A stretch of DNA of 64,000 nucleotides from Homarus americanus. Its lineage: Eukaryota; Arthropoda; Malacostraca; Decapoda; Nephropidae. The notes under the pieces were generated by a model. That model was not told the origin of the DNA, did not search any database, and worked only from the letters and a program-made list of their open reading frames with translations. Shown piece after piece: positions 11,101 to 20,711 of this stretch. Where the stretch lies: assembly GCF_018991925.1 (NCBI RefSeq), contig NW_024725521.1, positions 868,001 through 932,000 on the forward strand. Direction: 5' to 3'. Each line of letters starts with the position of its first letter. Positions within the stretch are counted from its first letter, which is position 1. The position numbers and the translations under genes are program-made.

Positions 11101-14100
11101 CTAGTTTAAAAGATTTAAAATGTTGACCGAATGAAGAGTTAAATAAATAATTAGTGGGGCAGCATAGCAAATCTATTGTGCACTTTGTGATAAAAGTATC
11201 AAATTTGGCACACTTATTGACCTTTAGATTATGAACAAATCTGGATATGGTGCCACTGCATATTTTGCCCCTGATGGCCATGGCAGGCATTTTTCAAAAT
11301 GGCTGTCAGAAAACTATGGCGGCATCCAGAAAGGTCACTTCAAGACATATTGCGGGACTAAAATAGTCGCAGTTGACATTCTAAGGTGCTAAAAGACAAG
11401 GACAAAGGATATAAACAAAAAATACACATGGTTTTATTACGTCATTTGTGAATACAGTACGTATGTGAATTTGCAAGTAAAGCGAGTTGTGGAGCAGTAT
11501 TCACCAATCTAGGAAGTCAGTGATGGGAGCACAGCCCTTCACACACACACAGTACTGTGCATTCAAGTGCAGCCTTTTTGCACTTGCAGCCCTTCACACA
11601 TCCCTTCTTGTATCTGCGCGAGACTAGCTCATAACAGGTGTGGGCAGCCTCAGGTAGTGTCGTCCTAAATGGCGTGTACAAGCCTTCTGCATTCTTCATC
11701 CTTGGTGTGAAGGGCCACCAGATCTGGGCTTTCCTCCTCAAAAGGGTTACCAAGCTCATCTATCACACTGACAAGGGAGTGGACATCTTTGATGAATGAA
11801 GTTTGCACATTGGGAATTTGGTCATGATGGTGTCTTTTTGCCTGCTCCAGTACTGGTGCTCATCTTTGAACTCTTCTATCACTCTCGCAGCTTCTGGACC
11901 TGAAACCATCCAACGCTGCAGGGCACTAGGATTGTTTGTCAGGCCCACAGCTCCTCCATCTCCTTTGATGCAGGCATTCTGTTCGTGAGCCTGATCAATC
12001 GGGATTGATGGCAATACCTCTTCGTCTTCTACACCGTGAAGTTACCTGCATTGAACTCTCTGGCTACACCTGGGTACTGTTTATAAGTTCTGCCATGTCC
12101 CTTAGGTGAACAGGGACCCACCTTGCATAGTTAGTGTGGTCTAGGGCATGGAACCATGGGGCCAGTCCCGTCAGTGCATCAAGGTACATGGTGAATGAGG
12201 ATTGGCGCAAAGAACGCACATACACCAGTACCAACAGCTCTAGTTCTAGCACTGTTGCCCAGTACTGGAACAAGAGGGTGTCTTCTTCTCTCTTCTTGCA
12301 CCAGGCATTGAACTTGGGCAGATATTCGGTATGGTCAACAACTTCTCGCAAGCAGAAGCAATCATAGGCACGTTTCTGTAGAATATACAGTGGCGCAGCA
12401 GTAATTTGGTGAGCCCTCTTTGTGGGGTTGATTGGGGCTGCTTGCAGAAAGGAATTGGCCGATCCTGGTGTCGCAATCTCGGCTTGAACTAGTGCCTCCA
12501 CCCAGCCCATGCCTTCTAACTAGTCCCCCAGCATCTTCAAAGCTGCCATCTTGATGTGCAGCCCCCCAAACATAACCACTAGTTTGTCTTCATCATGACG
12601 CTCTGGCCATGTCCATTGAATTTGCTTGGCCAAGGCGTACATGGGCTGATCGAGGATGACTACTGGTGTCTGTCCAGGGTTCAGGTGCTCAACAGCGTGA
12701 GCACTCCACAAAAAGTGGAAGCAGCGACGTGGGGCAATGATATAAGCTTACAATACATAAGTTAATCATAAAAAAATTGATGCAATACATTCTAGAAAAT
12801 TCTTACATAGGTAATACATCAATATATACAGTACAAGAAAGTGTCCCAGAACTTGCCAAAATAACTGCTGCTTTGAATAGAAAATAATCAGAACACCTAG
12901 TTCACAAAAATTATAATAATAAATTGTGCTTTGGCATAACAGTATTTTATACAGTGAAAATATGACAATGATATGTCATTTTAGGAAAGCAAAGGTTGTG
13001 TTCATAGAGAGTCTTGAACAAGAGTGGCATTTAACAGGGTTGTTGTTATACTGTACATACTGATTCATTGTCAAATAATTCTTACATTGCCAGTTGCTAT
13101 GTTGTCCTAAAACATATACCCGGTACTGTACTGTGCAGTGTCTTGGAACTAGTCAGTGTCCTTTATGATTGGGGGGTTTTAGAAATTTATGATTTTTTTA
13201 TCATTTTACCACATATCAGCCTACTGGCTGTTGGGCGGTTGGTCTGTTCTTTGTTACGTTGTTTGGCACACTGAGCTATCTCATTTGCTGATTCTATACC
13301 GGACTGCTGCCAACTGAAATATTTTTGTTTATATCAAGTTTGTATTACAATAAATTTGTGGTGCCCACTTCCTGATTGATTTGATTGTTAATTAATCCCT
13401 TCAGCATGATGACTTCTTATATAATTTATTCTGGCTATCACCAGACCATTTTATTCACAGAGCGCGGCTTTATTTACGAGAAAAATTTGAATGACAAAAT
13501 ACAATAAAGGAAACTAAAAATGTCATTAGGTAAATAAAATACCGTATTTCCCACATCATAACACGCTTTAAGTGACAAGATGCACCCTATAATTAGCAAA
13601 GTATATTCTGGAAATTTTTTTGGGGGGGTTTAATAACAACAGCTAACTATCACTTCATGAACCTATTATCAAACATTTGTTGGTATTATTAATTAAATTT
13701 ACCTAATTTAGCATTGTCACTACCACAGCTAACTATCACGGTATGGACCTAATGTCAAATATCTGTTTGTATTATTTATTAATATTACCTAAATATAGTA
13801 CAAAATGGTATACTGTACTGTAATTACATTCTTATACACATTACAAATGTATGGAACTGTCCTGCAGATAGAGTGGGTGTGGCACCGTCACCAAAAAAAC
13901 AAAACTATGGCTTCCTACTGGTTACCATCAATACACTAATAAACTACAGTAATAAATCTGGTATTCATAATACCAGGATATATTTATTACATACGAATGG
14001 TAACTGTAGGCATATATTACATGTCTGGAGTTTGTGAGGGCTGATAAACTCCCTTCTACAATTGGATCTTCCAGTGTTTAGACGCAGGGTGTTTTTGGAG

Positions 14101-15627
14101 GACATTTTTCAGGAAAAAAGTCTGTTGTGGGAAATATGGTAGTGTAAATTTAAAGTTTAACCTTACTTTACTTTTTACTTTTATCCTCTTCACCACTGAT
14201 TGGCTCGTTAGCCGCTTGGGCAATTGGTCACGTCTCTGTTGCGCACTGTTGGCAAGTACTGGGCGTGCACCGGCTCCTGAATGTATCTGAACCTGCTCCA
14301 GTGTTGGTCAAGTCTGGTCTTGTCACAACACTTTCTGGCAGATTGTTCCAAGAGTTCACAACTCTCACTCTGAGAAAGTTTGCCCTCACAGTTTTCTGGA
14401 CCTGCTGCTTCTTCAACCTTGAACTGTGACTCTTTGTGGGGCGAGCATCCACCAGCTCCAGGTGAGGACACTCGACTCAGTAGTGTCCCTTGTTCATATC
14501 AGTGGATATTCGTAAGTTGGACGTACATAACCCGAGGACCTCATGTATCTATAAAAATCTTATTACCCTAGCTCTGTAATACATTGATTCCTATTATATT
14601 ATATAATTGAAGATGAATTATTTACAGTTTTTGCATCACCCTAAATTGTGTGATGTTCCACTCAATTTTAAACACTGATGGCTCTAACTTATGGTAAGCT
14701 AGGGTGAACCGTGCACTTAATCCAAGTCCTACTCTGGTACAAATAATCCATGTGTTTTGCTATTGATGTCTCAGCTCGGTCCTCCTGCAGTTGCAACACA
14801 CGTTATTTAAGCAACATTAAATAAGTGCTAATTTGTATTCTACGGACAATTCAAATGGGGTAGAGCCCAGTGGTTGTCGAATTAGCAAGTTTTAAGTTTA
14901 TTACATGGAGAGTAAATTTGGTTGGGTTTGGTACATTTGAACATTTAATTGTACTTATTTGTGTACACTTCTGGTTATATCTGGTATTGTGTTTTTGAAA
15001 CATTTTATTATTTTCCATTTCCTCTCATGCTGCTTATGGAACTTGCAGATACATGTACTCTTGGACACAAGAACTTGGGTGCTTGCAGTAAGTTATGTTA
15101 ACATCTTGTGTGAGCTTACAAAAAATACTTTTGTAGTGTTGGGGGAATATTTTGAAGCCAGCCAATTTGCTTGATAAACATTTCTCATGTTCTAAAAATT
15201 TAAAACTCTCATCTTTGTATTCAGTACAGTAATACAAAGTTCTGTAAAATAGTCTGAATAGGGTGGTTTATGAGAGACATTTAACATATTTTTTGTTGTA
15301 TGAAATCTTGCAAAAATACAATGCAGCATTGTGTTCTGAAAGTATAAAACTCTTAAGTCATTTGCCACTGTCATCCAGTACATTTTTCTTATGCTTTAGG
15401 ATTTATTTCACAACAAAATCTTGAGAAAACTCTTAAAACCAAACAATAGATTTACATAGTGTTGTGGTGTCTTCTCATAGACTGTGACGGACATCCTGCT
15501 TCGAGGTGCCCAGTTGACCTACTTCTGTGCCAAAAACATGATGGATGCTAACACTTTTGGTGAAGCCTGGGCCAATGCTGCCTCTACTATCCCACCAACT
15601 GTTCTTGTCACCACAAGTTCTGGGTAA
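8146..15627 (+). CDS. Small single-pass membrane protein, unknown family (2 coding exons)
   Basis: Coding exon 1 is 8146-8340 (65 codons) and coding exon 2 is 15481-15627 (48 codons plus TAA), joined in phase 0. The intron runs from GTAAGT at 8341 to TTCTCATAG at 15480. A splice acceptor (CTTTTCCACAG) at 8131 lies 14 bases before the ATG, so at least one untranslated 5' exon lies upstream. The 113-residue product has a Gly/Ser/Glu-rich head (about residues 1-25), then one hydrophobic helix (ILWQIIWLVLLILAAIWVAG, about 26-45). A Cys-containing segment follows (FCAWWYIMLVPFTVCIPPLA), and then a polar tail with AQLTYFCAKNMMDANTF. I do not recognise a named family. The clean splice sites and uneven conservation-like composition suggest a real gene. 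The 7.1 kb intron is full of repeats. Confidence 0.65.
8687..8866 (+). mobile_element. 5' part of a CTTACGAC-type TA element
   Basis: It begins CAGCCACTCCTCGACTTACG after a TA, and runs through ATGGCTGACATGCTTAAAAG near 8844-8863. The same block occurs in the complete elements at 27328-27635 and 44905-45170. The opposite terminus is missing. Confidence 0.7.
8867..9755. other. No recognised gene (intronic)
   Basis: AT-rich intron sequence of the + strand membrane-protein gene. Around 9330-9490 an AAG/GAG-rich stretch vaguely resembles decayed LINE coding sequence, but no motif is clear. Confidence 0.4.
9760..10445. repeat. Two imperfect tandem copies, period about 340 bp
   Basis: Both copies contain TGACAA..TGTCCTGGG (9778, 10119), a CCTTATC...TTTATTC/CCTCC block, GTTCACTGTCTCCTTGA, a GCCGCACTACATA-like block and a GTGA(A/C)GTGAGGTAGAGT ending (10086, 10420). 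A poly-G run and CACA/CGCA dinucleotides lie inside. It is intronic and no protein is apparent. Confidence 0.65.
11517..12720 (-). pseudogene. Decayed multi-copy ORF with Cys-rich C-terminus
   Basis: The minus strand carries a degraded long ORF. Recognisable segments in order are FGGLHIKMAALKMLGD, then MGWVEALVQAEIATPGSANS, FHALDHTNYARWVPVHLRDM, IPIDQAHEQN ... GGAVGLTNNPSALQRW, and a Cys-rich end (CYELV ... KKGCVKGCKCKKAALECTVL). An in-frame TAG at 12520, a stop at 12064, and at least two frameshifts (near 12020 and 11760) break it. From memory, uncharacterised proteins of this type are found in many copies in arthropods and cnidarians, which would suggest a mobile-element origin. I cannot name the element class. 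It is an intronic passenger in the + strand gene. Confidence 0.65.
12730..13540. other. No recognised feature (intronic)
   Basis: AT-rich sequence with several TACTGTA/TACAGTA words (12830, 13050, 13127). No gene, RNA or clear repeat is visible. Confidence 0.4.
13542..14139. mobile_element. TA-flanked element with CCGTATTTCCCACA ends, 598 bp
   Basis: The left end CCGTATTTCCCACA and right end TGTGGGAAATATGG are inverted, with TA at 13540-13541 and 14140-14141. The interior has two direct copies (about 13637 and 13724) of a segment with CAGCTAACTATCAC. The subterminal GACGCAGGGTG resembles the abundant CCGTATT...GACGCACCC families of animal genomes. It is non-autonomous. Confidence 0.7.
14166..14480 (-). 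mobile_element. CR1/jockey-like LINE 3' end
   Basis: On the minus strand the segment encodes RVVNSWNNLPESVV and ends in the same 3' tail as the 2186-2895 copy. About 30 bases coding APSVSSFKT in the other copy are deleted here. It is 5'-truncated and lies in the large intron of the + strand membrane-protein gene. Confidence 0.85.
14485..15480. other. No recognised feature (intron 3' part)
   Basis: AT-rich intron sequence leading to the splice acceptor at 15480. ORFs here are short and overlap on both strands without protein-like signal. Confidence 0.4.
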
Positions 15628-17180
15628 CTGTTTCGTGCAAAGGATTTCTGGCAAGACAGGTTCCTGTGGTTTGCCATATGCACAGCCTCATGCCATGACT
15701 GGTCATGGCTGCTGCATTGGACAATGAGGTTGTGATCATACAGAGAACATTGTACTTAACTAGCTCAAGTGCCTCCTCCCACTTAAAAGATGGCAGTTCT
15801 ATATACTGTACAGTATGTACCTGCTTATTTTCTTTTAACACTTAAGACCAGGTCTTCCAATGAGGAATGTTTGAATCTCTGTGTAAAGTTTGGAGAACGA
15901 TAATTGTTGTACCTGTAAATATCCCATTGATAAACTGTGCCAAATTGACATTAAGGATTACTGAAAACAAGTACTGGTTGAAACAAGTGTAATATTATTT
16001 GATTTAAAAAAACCCTAATAAACAGCAATCCATCCTGCCAGAAGTGTCTTGCATCATATTCATAAAGAATTTTACAGAAATCCATGTAGATGTAAAAATG
16101 TAACTTGTGAGATTTTGAGACAAATCAAAAGAAAATATATTTGGTTCCTTAATTTTAAGCTTATGACTTCTTGTGGTTATTTTGTCAGGGGAAGGTCTAT
16201 GACTAAATACTAAAAATTGATTTCTAGTAAATATTTCACTGGCTACCTTTGCATACTACTAAACAATCAGTCTGAAATTTCATTTTTATTGTTTTTAATG
16301 TAAATATCAGAAATCATGTGATAGGGTTTTTGAATATTGGTCATTAAATTCTTGTATAACTTGTACACAAATTAAGCTGAGACTTGTGTTGACATATATT
16401 GATTATCATTATCTAGATTTTGTACTATGCTGATTTACAGAGTTGGCCCATTGGAGGTGGCACTTAGAAGTTATTTCAAATGAATTAATGAATTTTAGCC
16501 ATTTGTCATTCAAGAGGCAAAGTTTCCTTTTAAAGTATACTGTATTGTAGATCTGTTACTTGTAAGTGAATCTCTATATAGAATCTCATGTCATTAGTGC
16601 AACTGTTGAGAATTAATAGTTTATTTTGGTTACTGAAAAATCAATAAATGGCCATACATTGTTTGTATGTTTGCTCGAGATTTTTGCAGTCTCTACAAAC
16701 CATTATGGCAATATCTATAGTGGAAACTGGAGAGCCATTTGGAACCTGTGCAAACTGTCTCAGGCACTTTAGGATACCTTGCCAGGGATAATTAACCCTT
16801 GTTTGGTTTATATTCATTTTTAAGTGCAAATGTGTTGTTAATCTTTTGTAAAGATTTTTATGCTTTAAGGATTAATTTCTTTTCTTTACATTATTTTTTT
16901 TTTTTTAAGTTTACTGTCTGGTACAGTGAGTATTGGAAGGTATTTACTTTTTCAAGAGATCATAAAGACACTGATGAGGCAAACACTGAAGGCCTATTTT
17001 GGTGATATATCAAGAAACTTTTTTTTTTTAATATACATGAAAAAAGTGGATGATGTGGGTGGCTCATGTGCTTGGTTTTATACTACTGTATTAGGAAAAG
17101 TTTTCAAATAAAAAAAAAATATTGTTTTGTGATAAAAACTTTTGCAGTATTTTTTCATTGAATTTTCCATTTTCAATAAA
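15628..17180 (+). other. Probable 3' UTR of the membrane-protein gene
   Basis: The sequence after the TAA at 15625-15627 is AT-rich. It contains AATAAA-type signals at about 16643, 17107 and 17175, any of which could end the transcript. No coding signal is seen. The actual cleavage site cannot be chosen from sequence alone. Confidence 0.4.
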
Positions 17181-17484
17181 ACAAATTTTTCCAAATGATG
17201 GGTAGTCATTCTAATTTCTCAAGAGACTGATGTGTGCCAATTTCACCCAATACCAGCATCTTTTCCCGAAGATAATCATGTAATACTTGTATGGTACCTT
17301 GCACATGTTGGGTGTTGTGCATGCCCCATGTTTTTTTTTCTTCATAATTTAACATAGCATGTGGTGTGTGCCATACTATGTGGTTCTAGTTCTCAAGACC
17401 TTTGCCTGGGTGAATGATGCACATCTTCAAACAGTGGTGGTTTCCACCCTGTAGGTTGAATGACAGGAAGAAATATGCTATCTT

Positions 17485-17983
17485 TTTAAATAAACCTTCT
17501 TAATCCAGACTGGTAAAACCTCTGGACTAATTTCTGTTAATCTGGATTGAGTTTGGATTAACATGAAATAGTCTGGATCTACCCACACGGTGTCAAAAAT
17601 AAGAAAACACTTGAATCACTAACTTGCAGTATAGCATAATATAATTCTTGCTTGTCTTTCAAGCTGAACTCCTTTCTGGCCCTCTTCTAACTTCCTTTTG
17701 AAGTTGTTTTGCCTTTGGAAGCCATAGTAATTAGTCCACAAAGCCACAAATAGTCCACAGGAATTAAGAGATGCACACGCGAGGACTGTAACTGTGCGAC
17801 TGGCGTGTAAACAAAGTGGCTGGGGCTGGTGTTCGTGTGTACCAGATGGCAATCCGTATTTTTCTCGGTTAATCCAGACTTTCCGGATGAAGTAAACCCC
17901 TGCGGAAATTGCTTTATCCGGAAATTCGCTTAATACAGATTGGATTTCCCCCAAATTCATCCGGATTAAGAGGGTTTTTACTG
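17485..17983. mobile_element. Tigger-like element with CTTAATCCGGAT ends, about 500 bp
   Basis: The right end (CATCCGGATTAAGAGGGTTTTTACTG followed by TA) is mirrored by a more decayed left end (AAATAAACCTTCTTAATCCAGAC). Internal words such as AATCCAGACT and CCGGAT recur. The left terminus has lost its CAGT start. No transposase frame is seen. Confidence 0.65.
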
Positions 17984-18195
17984 TAGTCTCTTTATCATTG
18001 CTTACTCTGTTGCAAACCATTCCAGATGATGTATTCTCATGGATATTGTACATAGTTTCTCATGTATGATAACTGTAATGATGTATACCGAGGCTCACCA
18101 TATAAGGTTAATCTAGAAGCCTTGAGGGAGAGTTGTCAGTTATAGGAAGACAAGTTTGAAAGTATACATTAGTTTTGTTCTGTTCTTGATAAGTA

Positions 18196-18369
18196 CAGTC
18201 ACCCAAAAAAGTCCTGTCGCCTCTCATCCTGAACCACGAACCCCGAGATTCAGACTCGTAAACCCAAAGCAGTTGACACCTGCATTATTCTGTCCATAAA
18301 TGCTTTGGTTTCAAGAGTCTGAATCTCGAGGTTCAGGATGAGAGGTGACAGGACTATTTTGAGTGACTG
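18196..18369. mobile_element. Tc1/mariner-type MITE, 174 bp
   Basis: Long terminal inverted repeats start CAGTCACCCAAAAAAGTCCT and end in the complement, with TA at 18194-18195 and 18370-18371. The arms are about 70 bp and pair almost end to end. There is no coding capacity. Confidence 0.9.
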
Positions 18370-19116
18370 TACATTTAAATAGTTAAGTAAAAATGTGAAA
18401 GTGTCAAGCTGAAAACTTATGAGTTCTAATTTACTCAGATGAACACAAAAAGGTACTTTTTTTCTGTCAATGTAAGTGGTTGTTGTTTAATATTGTTGTC
18501 ATTTTCAATAAGTTTTAGTTGAATTTCACAGATGTTTGCTTGGTTGGATAGTTTTACAATAAATAGGGTAGTGGCATAAGCTGGAGATAAAAGTGGTAAC
18601 AATGAGAAAGGTGATTAGTCCCACCTGTTGCTTTAAATAATAATATTTTACATACTAATAGAATCTCCCAGTACTGGTGCTGCCAGGTGTTCATATTATA
18701 GGCTTATGTGGCTGTGTCCAAGGTGGTTGTATCATTCATATGTAGGAACATGTGTCTTTGGGAAGTATCAACATAACTTTGGTCAAATTTGTGAATTAGT
18801 AAGTTCTATCTATGTGTATTACTTGTATTGTATTTCACAGTAAAGAAGTATCCATTATGTGGTAAGCACTTTTTTTAATGTCTTGCACATGGGTCATAAG
18901 AAGATTTGAAGGGAAACTGTAGGTGCTTTGTATTCAAGTGTGAGTTATGTATTTTTTAAATCTTAGAGATTTCACAAAAGTTTCAATTTTTGTGTAATTG
19001 TTATTAAACTTGTGATCTTGATGCATAATTCAGCTACTAACTTCGTGTATTTATGCAACATGATATTTTCTCATTTCATAAACTTTAGTATTCAAGTTTC
19101 TAAGTACTGTACTGTA

Positions 19117-19661
19117 CAGTAAAACACCCATAATTTGTACTCCCCTTATTAGAAATCACTCACAATTCATAATGTTTTGCTGTTATGACATACAGTACCC
19201 TGTATATGTAAAAAAAAAATTAATATTTGGTAAAATTTTGAAATATGAGACATTTAGAAATATTACGATATACTGTACATGTATACTGTACGTAATATTT
19301 GGTAAAATTTCAAATTATGAGACATTTATGAATATGTATGACACATGTCGCGATGGAATGCGACCACCCGCCTTGGTATAAACAAGCACACGTGTGTCGG
19401 TCAGTAAACGTGCATCACTTGTGGAGTGCATGTCTACAGTCTACCATGCAAGCTTTTTTCCAGTTGTTTTTCCATCATTGCCCAGTGTTCGAGTCATAAT
19501 GTCTGCTAACCTTAAATCTGATACTATACTTTGAAATGGTTTAACTTTGATTGGGGCAGATAACAGAAAAGTACCTTTATTTTGTTTTTTGCCTAGGGAG
19601 GTGTCCCTTATAATACGTAAGGGCTAGAGCCCCTATTATTTTTAATTAAGGGATTGTACTG
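19117..19661. mobile_element. TA-flanked Tigger-like element, 545 bp
   Basis: The left end is CAGTAAAACACCCATAATTT and the inverted right end reads CAGTACAATCCCTTAATTAA, with TA at 19115-19116 and 19662-19663. The inverted repeats are short and diverged. A short frame (MSANLKSDTIL) in the interior may be a transposase N-terminal relic, but this is weak. Confidence 0.5.
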
Positions 19662-20559
19662 TACCAATTGTGAATCTATCTTTTTTTTTTCTTTCTCCGT
19701 GGAATCTCTCCTAATGCTCTTTTGTAAATTTTTTTTTTTTTAATGAATTAAACAGTTTTTCTTGATATTAGTTTGTGGCTTGTAACAGGATGCTGTAATT
19801 TGCTTATATATCTTGGTAATTTTATTTGTACAAGTCGATGTGGCATTACTGGTGCACTGTATTAGTGGGCCATGTTGATGAATTGTACAGCTTGATGTGA
19901 TATACATCTGGTAACCTACTAAAAGGTTGCATAATTATTTTTGTCCTATAAAGAATCTCCTGTTAACAAACCTGTGAGAATTGTTCTACAGTGTTGTAAA
20001 TTTAAAAAAAAAGAAAAATTATAGTGTATATTTGTCAGTAATTACATTTAATACATTGGATTTATGAACCTCTGAATAAATTTATTACTGTAGATAATAG
20101 CTCAGTTTTCAATTTCAATTGTTTATTCCTTGATAGAGGAAGCGGGATCCGAGTGCTGTCACTAGGTACCCCTGTACAATTGATAATAGTTTTGTTCTTT
20201 TTTAAGGGAGTTTCGAATGCTCAACAATGGCTAAAACTTGTGACAGCTTTTATTTTTATGGAATTCAACCATTGTCCCTCAGGAGGTTGATTGTTTGTTC
20301 ATATACAAATTAGCTCCTGTGCCTATGAAGGCTTGGTATGAAAATGCATGGTTGAAGGAAGTGATTGAGAGGCTGAAGGTAGATGAAACTTGGTGTGAAA
20401 TATGATACAGACCAGTGGAAGCTACTAATGGAGAGGGCAGGTGGTGAAGGCCAAATTAGCTTAGTGTATAAATTCATTTAGTCTTTTGGAGGAGGAAATG
20501 GATGGTAAGTTTACAGTTAAGGATAAGATGACAAAGAAAACTTTAATTGTTGATGATTT

Positions 20560-20711
20560 GCAGATAAGGCCATAATTGATCTTGCCGATTTTGCTCAAAA
20601 TCTCAATACTGTACTCCTGAACATTCCGATTTAGAATCTGATGTCTGCACTTTGATATCTGTATAATTACTTGTCCAAGTGTTATAATTTTCTCAATCAA
20701 AATTTAATGTA
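20560..20711 (-). repeat. Left copy of a dispersed repeat, interrupted by the Tigger
   Basis: 20604-20711 is almost identical to 23326-23428 on the other side of the Tigger. Both are inverted relative to 23827-23930 (GGACAAGTAATTATACAGAT ... TTGAGATTTTGAA). The repeat therefore existed as neighbouring copies before the transposon arrived between them. Confidence 0.75.

Noticed and set aside
17619..18053. 144-codon minus-strand ORF
   Set aside because: It overlaps the TA element at 17485-17983 and has no recognisable protein signature.
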